Source: Thermothielavioides terrestris NRRL 8126
Taxonomy: Eukaryota > Ascomycota > Sordariomycetes > Sordariales > Chaetomiaceae
DNA length: 64,000 nt
Direction of reading: 5' to 3'
Assembly: GCF_000226115.1 (NCBI RefSeq)
Contig: NC_016458.1
Span: 434,001 to 498,000, forward strand
Shown: one piece after another, positions 11,261-23,399 of the stretch
Position numbering within the stretch: the stretch's first letter is position 1
Layout: each line of letters begins with the position of its first letter
Made by a program: the position numbers and the translations under genes
Notes under the pieces: model-generated
What the model saw: only the letters and a program-made list of their open reading frames with translations
What the model was told of the DNA's origin: nothing
The model's database searches: none

Positions 11261-13276
11261 GGTTGCTTCCGTCTGTGGTCCGGCAAATGTCAGGCTACTA
11301 TGTTGGCTGTGCTAGAGGATTGGCGTTTTTGATCTTTGAAAGTGAATGCCGACTTGTATCTTCAAGAGAGCGCGAGGGTGTTGCGATTTCAAGTGCGGAA
11401 ACAGCTCCCCGCTTTGAGCTTTATGCTGTGGTCCCTGCTGACATATCAAGGGTGGCGCCATCGATGACGCTATCTCCGTGACAGCCCGACGCAGCGGGCG
11501 GCCTAGCGCCGATATCGACGAGAAGGTCGAATGTTGCAGCGTCGACACAACCACGAGAACAGCGGTTGAGATTGGGCGGGGAATGAATGGTTTAGCAATT
11601 CTTCCGCACCCCGATGTCGAGACAGCATCAACAGTGCCTTCGCTATGGTCGCGCTGTTTATTCCCCAAGACCTCCCGCACAGTGATCAACTCGGAGCTAC
11701 TGCCCGCTTCTCGAAAGATTACCAATAACTCTCCGAGGACAGTCCGCGTTGGCCAGTGCCTGCCGGTGCGGAGGAATGCTATTGTCATGACTCTGCGGCC
11801 TGAGTGCAAACGGGAGGTTGTCAATCTTGCGTTGGCGATTCCGAGTGCAACTGAGCTTGCACAGTGGGAGTAAGGGGGAGGGGCTCATGGACCTGACAAA
11901 CACAAGGGCCATCCAGATATTTCACACTCTAGGTGGAGTGGGCCCAGCGGCTCTGGGAGAATGGAGGTCATGACCTTCACTACTTGTAACAGTGGCCAAT
12001 CCACTGTTGATGATATGATATTTAAGCGGCGTACAGCAGCAGGATATCGGAACATGGGGCCAATCCTCCAGTTTCTCGGCTCTGTCTTTCACTCCTGGTT
12101 GGTTTGCTCGACTTGAGCGGCTCACAGCCCGGTACTTCCAGCCCCTTCCCTCCCTTTTGCTGCCATAACGCGATTCCACCTTGAAAACAGGCTGCTAGCT
12201 TTAACTCTGGCTAACAAACGACGCAAAAGCCGTATGCGTCTCATTGGCCACGCATTTAGTCAAACAGTTCCTGACGAACGGTCACTTTATCATCATCGCC
12301 ATCTACGCTCCGAGAGCAAGGCCGGGAGTTACAGAGCACATTCCCAGCCAACAAACTCGACTCCGCATTCGTCCCCCACGTCTTGGCCGAGGGCGCCTTC
12401 GACCTAGGTGATCTGCAAGCCCGAAGCGAAGTGCTGGATACTGTGCTCCGCGTTTCCCCAGTCTGGTACTTGACGGGATGGGAGTCTAGCGTAATGGGCT
12501 TCATGAAGATCATGGCTATGTTTGTCTCGTGCACGTGGCAATCGCATGGGTATCGAGGCGTGCGTGCCTCGCTTCAGGCACCAGTGTGGGGTAAACTACA
12601 CTAACTGATCATCCCCACGAGAAGGATCCAAGCTTAGATGTTTTGGGCTTAGTTAAGGGACAGCTCTCTATTGCCTGGCGATACTAACCAGCAATAGCTA
12701 CGGTGGGAGGGAGACAGCCATGGAAGTAGATTCGGTGCTGGACAGGGTGTAGGAGCGAGTTAACCACTGCGTATGCTCGGGGTATCAAAATACCGAGAGA
12801 ATGTCCAAGCTCGAAACGAAATCCAACCGAAATCCAAGCTCTGTTGATCACTTAACCAATTCCATGACTTAGCGTCCGGGGTAAGGTCCGGATACCTTAG
12901 CCAGCCCCCTCACGCTACGGAACGCACAGGACTCGAACAGAAAATCAGAACCAGCAATACCAGGATTGACGGAAAATTGGGAACTGGACTCCCCGCAACG
13001 ATGCGGAGACTAGCCTCCTAGTGTCCTGAATCCTGCCTCCTGCCTCCCCCGAAATTGTCCTGCTCCGGGTTGAAATCACCCGGTGCCGGAATGCTCGCCA
13101 AACCCCAACCGAGGCGGCGGGGAGGTACTTGAATACAAGAAGCCAAGCCTATCAACTTCATTGTCGTGTAACAAGAGTCGAGTCTTCGGCCTTGTCACTG
13201 TGCGCCTGGCTCTTTCCACCTATTGTGCTGTTTGTCACCGTCTTTGGGACTTGTCCCAACACTCTTGACAGTCACA
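11261..13276. other. intergenic, divergent promoters of GST and rhamnogalacturonan lyase
   Basis: About 2 kb without a gene I can support. Open frames up to 170 codons lie on both strands around 11,240-11,910 but overlap each other and show no domain. The 500 bp before 13,277 should carry the lyase promoter; a pyrimidine/CTGCCTCC-rich stretch lies at 13,020-13,055. No tRNA or repeat was recognised. Confidence 0.45.
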
Positions 13277-15409
13277 ATGCGACTCAATTCAGTCCTTGGG
13301 GGCCTTTTGGCTCTCTCCTCCTCCTCGCTCGTCTCCGCATTCTTGACGGTCAATGAGACTTCCCACTCTGTGGAGATCGCGAACGACAGGCTTGTCTTCT
13401 CCGTCAACAAGTCTATCGGCGCGATCGACGTCCTCACATTGGATGGCCAAGACTTGCTCGGTAGCAGAGCCAGCGCGGTGGTAACACCTGGCGGAGCCAC
13501 AGGCAATGGCCAGTTTGGTATCGGACCGTACCTTGACTGCTATTGCGTCCCGTCCGGCTCGTACACCCCTGGTTCGATCGACCCGACCTACAAAGTCTTC
13601 CAGGGAGTCGACGCATCCCATGTCAAGTACGGCGGTGTCGTCATGAGCGAGGTCTACCCGCCCACCGGCCAGCTTTTGGAGCAATACTGGTTCCTGCGCG
13701 ACGGGGAAACGGGGTTGCATACCTTCAGTCGGATCGCATACCACAACTCCACCACGCCGTTTCTGCGCAACCTCCAGGAGTTCCGGACTCTGTTCCGCCC
13801 CAGCACGAACATCTGGACACACCTGATTACGGACGACCAACTGTGGGCGCCGCTGCCCGTGCCCAACCCAGCGTCAGGGAGCACAGCAAACTCGACAACC
13901 GTCCAGGATGCCACTTGGTACTTGGGCAACCGCACCGGAGATCCGTACGTCGAGCAGTTCTCCGACTATTTCACCAAGTACACGTTTGCAGCCGTTTGGC
14001 GGGATCACACAGTCCACGGCATGTTCGCCGACGGATCTTACATCGATGACAAGTCGACGTTCGGAGCCTGGCTCGTGATGAACACCAAGGACACCTACTT
14101 CGGCGGGCCCCTCCATTCGGATCTGGTGGTTGACGGCATCGTCTACAACTACCTCGTCTCGAACCATCACGGCGACGGCACGCCCAACATCACCGACGGC
14201 TTCGACCGCACGTTTGGTCCTCAGTACTACCATTTCAACAAGGGGCCCGCAGGTGGATCGTGGCAGGCCCTTCGGGACGAGGCCGTCAAGTTCGCATCGC
14301 CGTCATGGAACGCCGCGTTCTACGACTCCATCGCCCAGCACGTGCCGAACTACGTGCCCACGGGGGGGCGAGGGTCTTGGAAGGCTCAGATCGCGTTGCC
14401 GAAGGGAGCGAAGAACGCAATTGCCGTCCTGGCTCAAGACGGCGTCGACTTCCAGGACAATGTCTTCGACACCACGGCGTATCAGTACTGGGCAGACATC
14501 GAGTCGAGCAGCGGGAAAGTCCAGATCGACCGGATCAAGGCGGGCACATACCGGCTGACCGTGTACGCCGACGGCATTTTCGGCGATTACGTTCATGACG
14601 GGATCGTGGTGAAGGCCGGCAAGACCACCGACAGCGGCCGCCTGGTGTGGTCAGCCGAATCCGCGGGACGCGAGCTCTGGCGCATCGGGACCCCGGACAA
14701 GTCAGCCGGTGAGTGGAGGCACGGCGACGTGCGAGACGCGCAGCACCCTCTCCATCCTCCCGAGTACCGCATCTACTTCGGCGCATACGACTTCATCGAC
14801 GATTTCCCCAACGGCGTGCGCTTCCACGTGGGCACGAGCGACGAAGCCAAGGACTTCAACTACATCCACTGGTCCGTCTTCGGCGGCTACGCAAACTTTC
14901 TCCGACCAGTGCAGGTCGAGGGCCACGGCGAGATCAACAACTGGACCATCACGTTCGACCTCAAGGAGGAGCAGCTCCGCCACACCAGCCTGGCCACCTT
15001 TACCATCCAGCTGGCCGGCGCGAAGACGGCGGCTGGAAACACGGATGTGTTCAACGCGACCCAAGAATACAATAACCTGCCCTTTGTCGTCGTTGTCAAC
15101 GGGCATGAACTGGAACCGTGGATTATCCCGTGCGTTGACCCCCCTCCCCCATTCCTCCCCCCCGGTTTCTCTCATTAACATACTCCTCCTTGCAGATACT
15201 ATCAGTCCTCGTCCTGCGGCGTTCGCAGCGGCGTGGTCTGCTATCAGGTGTCTCACAAGTTCACGTTCCCGACGGCATATTTGACGGCTGGGGAGGCCAC
15301 GAATGAGATCATCTTGAGTCTGCCGTACAACGCGACTGATTACGAGAGTGCGCTGTTGCCGAGGAGTGTCTACGTGCAGTACGACGCACTGAGGCTGGAA
15401 GTAAAGTAG
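13277..15409 (+). CDS. rglB: secreted rhamnogalacturonan lyase, polysaccharide lyase family 4
   Basis: The enzyme cleaves the rhamnogalacturonan-I backbone of pectin by beta-elimination outside the cell. Two exons (13277-15129, 15196-15409) with a 66-bp intron (GTGCGT...CAG, phase 2) give 688 residues. Residues 1-21 form a signal peptide (MRLNSVLGGLLALSSSSLVSA). The N-terminal catalytic part contains GPYLDCYCVPSGSYTPG (about 83-99), QYWFLRDGETGLHTFSR and WRDHTVHGMFADGSY (241-255). An FnIII-like segment lies at about 380-475 (YRLTVYADGIFGDYV), and a C-terminal carbohydrate-binding-like domain contains RIYFGAYDFIDDFPNGVRF and, after the splice, YYQSSSCGVRSGVVCYQ. Several NxS/T sequons fit secretion. 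The layout and length (a little above 660) fit fungal RglB; the symbol is by resemblance. Its stop lies only 100 bp from the retrotransposon nest, yet the frame is intact with no RIP-like stops. Confidence 0.9.
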
Positions 15410-15504
15410 AGATTTGTCTGGAGGCGGACTTGATAGGTAGAAAAATGAAGGATGCTCCGTGGCGTTTGTATCTGACAACGGTGATATTCTGAACAGACGC
15501 CTTT

Positions 15505-15509
15505 GGTGG
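15505..15509. repeat. left target-site duplication GGTGG of the copia element
   Basis: GGTGG immediately precedes the left LTR (TGTCAG...) and occurs again directly after the right LTR at 62,233-62,237. A 5-bp duplication is standard for LTR-retrotransposon integration. Confidence 0.92.
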
Positions 15510-15727
15510 TGTCAGAACCCGGGCCTCAATACCGGAGGCTTGGCACCCACGGGCCGTACTGCCGTAATTAGGATCCACCAGGGCTACAGATCTGGATGCC
15601 TAGAGTAGCCCTCCTCCACACACACTTTGATTAATACAACGAACAACACCTTCATTGATCACCATCTTTGTGTATTAGGCACTTCTTAATAGCTTCATTG
15701 TCTCTATTCTACGTAGTAGCTCTATTA
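15510..15727 (+). repeat. left LTR of the copia element
   Basis: 218 bp, matching 62,015-62,232 end to end. The outer part (to about 15,630) keeps unmutated CCACC, CCGG and CACACA where the right copy has TA. The inner part shows TTAATAC, TATTAGG and a final CTATTA where the right copy keeps TCAATAC, TATCAGG and CTGTCA. Confidence 0.92.
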
Positions 15728-15778
15728 ATTAAGAGTCTCATTTGCCTCGAGAACCTATTAAAACACTATATAGCTGCT

Positions 15779-17687
15779 ATGTATAACGATCAACAAAATC
15801 CTTTAGCGATACCCCTAAAAACGACTACTAGAATAGCTACTATATCTTCGAAGGCTAATGTAAAGGTTGACATTATCCTAGCTAGCCTCGACGACTAAGT
15901 ACCCTAGTATCGCTAGTTTATTAATAAGGCTATATACTACGAACTTATAAACTACTTTGAGGATAAGGAGGAGTGTCTCCGCCCTACTTTGGAGAGCGTT
16001 AATGTCTATAATGTAGCTTAGGAGCATATCAATTAGAAGCTCTAGGTATATATCATTGAATTAAAGGATATCGAGGATACCGAGGCCTACTATACAGTTT
16101 ATATCGTAGCTTATAATGACCTTTGCAACGAACCTTGTAACAAGGCCTATAAGTACGCTCCTAGCGTAGAAGCTAGTAATTAAGGGGATCAACTACCTTA
16201 TAACCAAGACTATTAATCTATTACTATACCTAGCTACTATAATTGTAGTAACGACAGCTACTTTGACAACGGATAGTACTATAGACCTCTACCTACTATT
16301 AAGTTGCTTAATATAGCCTACTAGGAAGTATATAAGGCCTTTAAGAAGGAGCTTAGAAGCAATATTACTATATTCGTTATAATAATCTATAAAGAGCGTA
16401 ACAACTATAACTAGAGGTATAAGCTCTAGTGCCAACGGCTTAATTAGATAGAGCACTTTATAACTACTACTATATTAGCGAACTACTATACTATATACTT
16501 TTTAAAGGGCTATTCCCTTTAAATATAGTATTATAATTTTAAAAAGATTATAAAACCTACTATAGAGACTGAACTTAAGCTTCGAATACGCCTTTAAACC
16601 TACTTTAATATATTTAAATATCCTAGGAATATATATATAAAAGCTACTAAGTTTAAGAGGTAGATCGTCAAATAGGAGAACCTAATAGATAAATCGACTA
16701 CTTAAGGGCTTATTAAGGCTAAGGATCTAGGTATCTAGTTCACTAAACTAATATAAGCCCTTATAAACCTTATCCTAATATTCGTTTTATACTACTAGAC
16801 GAACTAGATAGACTAGATTAAGAAGCTTAGATTTAGAGATATCGCTACTATAGTTTACAAAGGCGTTGAACCGTTCTTCGAGAAAGCGCCTAGCTACGTT
16901 GGTAAAGGCTCCTTCGTAATATATAGAGCCTAGGAGAAAGAAGACAATACCACTGACCACTAAGAACAATAGGGTAACTACACCTATTAGGGCCCCTATA
17001 AGGAGGGCGCTAAAGGTGGAAGATTATAAGCTAAACGGAACCTTAGTGCAGCTTCTATACCTACTATTCCTATAGCGTAGTCCCTAGATATACCCTAGTG
17101 CTATATTTGCAACTATTTCTATATAACTAAGCTATATTACTACTTGTATCTAGAGAATACGCTAAAGGGCTAGGAGGCTAGACCTTACGTTAAGGCGTGT
17201 ATAAAAGCGAATTTGAAGAGCGATTCATCTCTATAAGCTAAAGCGAATAGGCTTTGTATAAAGAGATCTAGGACTACGATCAACTATAACTCTAAGAGCG
17301 ATAGAAGCGATAAATTATATTGACTAGCTATAGTTTCGAAGGCGCTATAGCCTTCGAACTAACCGGTATTATACTAATGGGTATAAAATATAGGCACTAA
17401 ATACTAGGATCAAGATTACACTAATAGGTGTAATGCTAGCCTAGGCACTGAACACTATACCAATAGGCATAGTGCCAACTAGGCCGCCTAGGAGCCTAGC
17501 GTTGCTCCTAAACACTAGATCGAGGGGCATAATGCTAACCAAGCTGCCTAGGAGCTAAGTATAGCCTTAAATAGATTAAACAACAACGCTACTCCTCTAA
17601 GTAGACTAAACAATATCGCCCTATTTAGCTATTGAATAGCTTGTAGATACGTGTAGTAAGCTATAGGTAAATGCTTAGTGAGTATAA
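15779..17687 (+). pseudogene. copia gag remnant with zinc knuckle
   Basis: An ATG at 15,779 opens MYNDQQNPLAIPLKTTTRIA; the frame is first broken at 15,896 by TAA. Beyond it the same region keeps a coding-like pattern interrupted almost only by TAG/TAA. Near 17,100 the frame reads CYICNYF...LYYYL, a likely RIP-altered CCHC nucleocapsid knuckle, since Y codons TAT/TAC arise from C or H codons. It ends at the reversed LTR of element D; the protease that should follow is at 32,862-33,269 on the opposite strand. Confidence 0.7.
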
Positions 17688-17931
17688 TGTGCTAGCCTTA
17701 TAGCGTCTATAGATAAGTGTATAATATTCTATTTAACTACTTTAAGGAAGGAAAAAGGAGAAGTATAGGCTATAGTCCCTATATACAGAGTTTTTTAGGG
17801 GCTTGCAAAGTAGGTTCGGACCAACGTTATTCTAGGTATAAGGCGAGCCCGCTATAGGTCCGTCCTAGAGCCGCTATAGATCCTAGGTGTAGCCCTATAT
17901 ACCTAGCCTAGGTATAGCCTAGTCTATAATA
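17688..17931 (-). repeat. 3' LTR of gypsy element D
   Basis: 244 bp, the reverse complement of 33,270-33,513 (also exactly 244 bp). In D's orientation it runs from TGTTATAGAC (here TATTATAGAC) to GGCTAGCACA. On the plus strand, a CCTCCCCTACCC tract follows at 17,934-17,945: D's polypurine tract directly upstream of its 3' LTR. The flanking 5-mers of the two D LTRs (TATAA here, AAAGA beside the other) do not match. Confidence 0.88.
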
Positions 17932-19723
17932 TACCTCCCCTACCCTGTTAGGCAGTTAAATTGAAGTATATATAACGCTATATTGAACGTAGTTTAGGTT
18001 TAGTATAGCGTTGGTCGTAATATACGCTAGTACCTACTATTCAGTTGTATAGCGCCTACTTCGTTATTAGGGTAGCCTAGCGTAGTTGCCTATTAAGGCT
18101 TTGCCGCTTATAGTCGTCCTATTGCCTAGGCTCAAATTATTTATTTATATCGCTTTAGTAAATCGCTAATTAGCTCTTCCCTACTTTGTATATTTATATA
18201 TTATAACTACGTTGTACTAGGCGTACTTACTGATTGTATACGACCTAGCCCTCTCTCGTACTATTAAAACCCCCTTCTCCTCTATAAACTTCGTACTTTA
18301 TATTTTCTTCTTATTTCTACTATACGCCTCTATCCCTCCTTTATATTCCTATCCTCTATCCTCTCTATACATTGGCTCTTCCTACTACGTCTCTATCTTA
18401 TATCCGTTTCTTAACCTTCTTATATATAGCAACGCCTATATTACCTACATTGTTTTTATTGTATATTCGTTCTACGCCTTATCGACAATATTCATTGTTT
18501 TTTTATATAACCGTTCTATATCTATAACGCTACTACTTCAACTTTAATACGAACCTAATAAGAATTTACTATATACCTAGTTCGTTTTTATAACTCTTTC
18601 TCTTTATATATATTTAGCTTTCTACTATTTCCTTTATATATACGTCTTATATACATTTCGTCTATTTGCTCTAACCTCTATAGTAGCTTTCTATTCTCTT
18701 TATAATAGTGATATATTCTTAAAATTTATTTACTTTATCTTTGTCTATACTCTCTAGAATATTGGCTATAGTCGCTTTGCTTAGTAGTAATAGAGAGGGA
18801 CATCGTCCTAAAGGAGACGACAACTAGGACTATAATATACATTATCCTTTGTTAGGCCCGCTTTAGCTCTAGGCTAGAAGCTAATAGTGTCTTAGATAGA
18901 ACTATAACAATTGTAATAACTCCTTTTACTATGCTATTAGCAGCTATATTATTAAAGACGATTTAGATAATAAGGATAATACTCTTCCTAAAGAGGAAAG
19001 GGATATCTACTTAAACTATATTAAATAGCTTATATATAGTAACTTCGTTAAATATATCTAAAGATATAGAGAGAGCTATATAGAGTATACTAAGTTGTAT
19101 ACTAAGTGTCGCTAGGATTTAGTACTCTAGGCGACTAACCCTTCTTTATATACTAGTTTAAAACGCCTAATTAAATTCTATATCGACAATAAAGTTGTTA
19201 TAGAGCTTATTTATAAGAAAACTAAAACTAAACTAGCCTACTACGTTATTTTAAAGATGCTATTTATCACCTTTATATATAGCTTCTATAGCGCGATTAG
19301 TATAGCCCTTATATACCGATCCCTAGTATACTCCGCCTTCGCCTTCGATATACCCCTAGTTACCTCCTCTATACCTTCGACCCTAAGTTGGCGAAGAGCC
19401 CTAGTTCTATACTAGGCTCCTTAGGACAATCTTACTATATAGTACTATAGTTGCTTTATTAAATATATAGTGTAATATCTCAATTCCTCCTAGTAGGAGA
19501 ATTGGTATATTGTAGAAGCTATCTATATTATAGTATAGTCTTAAGCAACTGTCTTTAAAACGAATTTGTACTTTATAGAGTATATTATTACGCTTATCTC
19601 CCCTTTGCCTATCTATACCCCTTAAGGGTCTTGCTCCTACTATTCACCCTATATATATACATCCCTCTACAATCTATACTATAGACAATGTCTATCCTCC
19701 CCTATAGAGAACGTCTTATATAC
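17932..19723 (-). mobile_element. 3' internal part of gypsy element D, separated from its pol
   Basis: Sequence between D's 3' LTR and the insertion point of E-A. With the inversion undone it continues into the reverse complement of 52,514, downstream of the D chromodomain. In D's sense direction I see no long frame. On the opposite strand (18,930-19,720) there is a coding-like stretch, listed separately. Confidence 0.7.
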
Positions 19724-19725
19724 CT
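18930..19725 (+). pseudogene. unidentified antisense reading frame inside element D
   Basis: On the plus strand the frame, with TAG/TAA taken as mutated Q/W, contains the charged, protein-like segments DDLDNKDNTLPKEERDIYLN, EYTKLYTKCRQDLVL and LIYKKTKTKLAYYVI, and in parts lacks stops for long runs. This strand is antisense to D's gag-pol. It reaches the E-A insertion site and may continue on the minus strand from 52,510 down to about 52,270, with a hydrophobic run (LIVFLYIAIFYLVL). I do not recognise the product. It could be an antisense frame of D or a captured host fragment. Confidence 0.35.
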
Positions 19726-19727
19726 AT

Positions 19728-20224
19728 TGGATTAGGGTGATGGACTACCTAGACATAGAGGGACCTAGTTTTTCTGCTTTTCTATTTATCTTAGAGCGTT
19801 ACATTCGTTGTTAGGGGGTCTAGCCCTCTGATTATATATATTTAAGTGGGCTAAGCCCATCTTCTTTATCATTAAGCAAGACATTAAGTAGTTGTCAATA
19901 TATATTCATTGACACTACGTTGGTGGTCCTCCTTCTTCTAGGAAGGCTATTGAGCCTCTCCTTTCGTTGTTCTACCTCTATCTAGACGGTAGGCATTCGA
20001 GCTGTTGAGCTTTGATTATATTCTTATTGTCTTTTATCTTTCTACTATATCCTACTAGACGTACCTGAGCTATATATCTTCCCTTTAGGAGATATCCTTC
20101 CTACTATTCGATATATACTATCTTTATCCGTCTAGAGGTATATTATATTCCTTTAGGAGCTATCTTACGTACTTGATCCTAGGTGTAGTAGGGTAGGTTA
20201 GTATAGAGGTTTTATACTATTTCA
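19728..20224 (+). repeat. 5' LTR of E-A
   Basis: 497 bp, from TGGATTAGGG to ACTATTTCA. It matches 32,361-32,857 (same length) and, in reverse, 52,515-53,011 and 58,104-58,600. Confidence 0.9.
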
Positions 20225-21350
20225 AATAGGGGCTTAATTAGGAAGGAGCTTAGCTCTATATCTAAATAAGATAGTATAGACTACAAAGTCTTCTAAGATC
20301 ATAGAACTATATAATGCTATATTGATAGCTATACGACGACGATATAGCCGACCTATTGAGGCTCTAGTATACTAATACCAGTATCTCTAGGAGGTATAGA
20401 AACCTATTAAAGCGTATACGTTCTAGGGGTCTATTAAGACCTTGTCCTAGGAGACCTTCCTTTGCCTAGACAGTGTAGGGCATTAAAAAGATATCTTATT
20501 ATCCCTAGCACTTCGAAGATCTGTTGAAGCTTCGTTATTATCGATATAGCGGTTATAAAACGCTAACCTAATCGAAAGACGATAGTTCTATCCTTTTAAG
20601 TAGAGATAGGGGTAGAATTTTCATCGATTATCATTTTCTTCCTTAGTCTAGCTAAACTAGTTATAAAAGTAGTTAAACGTAGTAGCTATTTACAAGCTTC
20701 TAAGCTTAGGACTACACCTTTACGATATTTAGCTCCTTTTAACAATATATCTAGCACTGTTTTATATCGGATATAAGGTCTTAGTATAGACTTTTACTTT
20801 TCTTCTTAAGAGCTATACTCTTACCGCTATTATACTAGTTAGGTCTAGTATATTAGTTGCTAGGGGTATCTAGGTAATCTACAAGGAACCTATAGTCATC
20901 CTTTAGGGAGTTTAGACTATATATTCTAAAGGAACCTAGCTTCTTAAGAAGTTTTCTTCCTCTAGATAGACATTAAAGGAGTCGATATTCTTATAGAAGT
21001 ATATATATTAGTCTTTTTATAGTCTATTAATATAATCGTTGCCTTTCTTAAAGACGATAGCTAAGCGTCTAATAACTAGACTTTAGCGATATATATATAT
21101 ACTGTCTATAGAAGCTCTAAGAATTCTATTGACCTCTATAACACTATTAATCTTAATACCAATCTCTAAAGGAGAGTCTAAGGATATATCTATCTCGTAG
21201 CCTTTCTAAGGTATACTAAGCGAAGAAGACCTAGCCAAAGTAGTGTAGATACCTCTTCTATCTTCGCTAGATACCTCTACTCCGCCTATCTATATAGAGA
21301 TACCTATAGTAACACCTTCTAGTCTCTTTAAAGTCGAAGCTCTAAAGAAG

Positions 21351-22990
21351 ATGACTAAGTACGTTCTTACTACTATACTTAGTACAACCTTTCTAACCCT
21401 AATGAAGGCTAGCCTTTAGGGCCACTTCTCTAGTTAGAATACTATATATTGGATTAAGACCTTTGAAAAGATATATAAAGCTTATTAGGTTACTAATGAC
21501 AAGACCTATATATACCTATTCGAGCTTTAGTACAATACTATAATCTAGCCTATTATCTATTACTAGGAGAAAAAGAACTAAGAGACCTAAGTAGCTTTTA
21601 AAGCTAAGTTCCTAAAGCGCTAGAAGGGCGATAATCCTAAGTAGTATAGAGATAGAGGTTACTTTTATAATCTAATCGAAGGGAGATACTAGCTAGTTAG
21701 CAAGGTTATCTACAACTACTTCGAGTTAATCGACTATATATACGCTATCGCCTCTACCAAAGTTTATAAAGAGCTATAGTATATAATCGTTCCAACTATA
21801 TAGTATATACTTAATTAGTGGATCTAGATAGCTCTTAAAGACTGTTAATATACTTTAAAGAAGGACGATAAAGACTTTATCTATATTATAAAGTAGATAG
21901 ACTTCCTTAAGTTCGTTTAGGATACTCTTTAAAAGGGTCTTAACGTAGGAGACCTCTTTCTTAAGACCTATAAACGTAAGATCGATCTATAGAAGTACTA
22001 CTTGCCTTTGGCTATATTTGCTATTAAGACGACCTTTAAGCTATAGGAGTAGGAAGAGGAGGAGCCGAAGAAAGCTCTTATACCTATACTCAACGATATC
22101 GACAATCTAGCTAATTAGCTCTAGCGTCTATTTATCTAGAAGTAGAAGATCGCTAAGCAGTTCAAGCAAAAGATCGAGGCCCTCCGTTTATATAGAATCG
22201 ATCCTACTCCTAACGAGATCGAGGTTCTCCGAATATATTTCTAGTAGCGGAGCCGCTTATAGGAGAGACGTATTAGCTTTATCACTAGCCTATATATTAA
22301 TAGTCGTCCTCCTAGCTATAGTAGACCTATAAGCTCTAGCTATTGCTACTATTATAGTGACTCTAACTATATAGTCCTCGAGTATATAGAAGCTATAAAA
22401 GCTATAGCTATAGGTCTAATATATTGTAAGGGTATAGACTACTGCCTTAGCGATAAGAGTAAAAAGAGCTATATACTAGCTAAGACGATTACCTTTATAA
22501 AGGTAGATATTAATAATATATAAAAGGTTAGTAAGATTAGCTAGCTTATCCTTATATATATAGCTTATTGCCTATAGTATAATAGCTACTTTATATACTA
22601 GGTATACTATCGTAAGTATAAACGTCTAAATAGTCGTCCGTTCAAGCTAGATATATCCCTAGTGCTAAATAAGCATTACCTCTAGTAGTCTAAACTATAT
22701 TAGGAGCTTATAACCATCTAGACAACGATTAATCGTCTTATATATAAAGGGGAGCCTAAGCTTACCTCCACCTTCTATTATATAGCGTTTAATTAGTTGT
22801 CGTTTTATATAGTTCTATTAGAAGGAGGTTATATCTTAACTTAGAAGGTTGTCCTATAGCCTATACTAAAGGCTAACGAATTTCGTTAACTGCCTCTTCC
22901 TCTCTTTGACTAGACTGAGGGGGAAGCTAAGGAGGAAGTGGACAAGGAAGTGGAGACTATACTTCAAGGTATATCACCTACTAAGCGTCG
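21351..22990 (+). pseudogene. E-A gag remnant
   Basis: ATG at 21,351 begins a frame with typical gypsy capsid character (segments YLFELQYNTMI and RDRGYFYNLIEGRYQLV), then a basic, coiled region (KQKIAKQFKQKIEALRLYR) before a Tyr/Ser-rich area. Stops are TAG/TAA only, as RIP would give from Gln and Trp codons. The closely similar E-B copy starts near 38,450, and E-C has it in reverse. Confidence 0.7.
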
Positions 22991-23399
22991 GTTCGCTAAG
23001 GACGAAAGGGAAGATGACTTTTAGATAGATAGTACTCCTATACCTCTAGCGGAGCCTCCTTATATAACTATCCTTAAGAACCTAGCTATAGCGAATCGTA
23101 TAAAGAAAGAAGAGCTATAGTCTAAGCTACCTATATCGAAGGTTGCTACGTTGCCTCTATATATAAAGGATATGATCTATACTACGATAAAGGCGAAGAC
23201 TAGTCTAACCTTTAATAACTTAGTCTATATCTCACTTAAATATAAGGACGCTCTAATTATATACCTATAGAGTATTTCTATTAACGTCGAGGTCATTAAC
23301 TATAAAGGGTCCAATGTTCTTAAGCTTAATAGACTAACTACTATACTAAAAGATATAGAGGTCTATATATAGGCTCTATATACTAATATAAATATATTT

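Noticed and set aside
11312..11873. Overlapping frames of 170 (minus) and 131 (plus) codons between GST and the lyase
   Set aside because: They are largely complementary to each other, with no domain and no consistent codon bias.
16787..16969. 60-codon minus-strand frame in the copia gag region
   Set aside because: Antisense to gag and very short; chance opening in AT-rich sequence.
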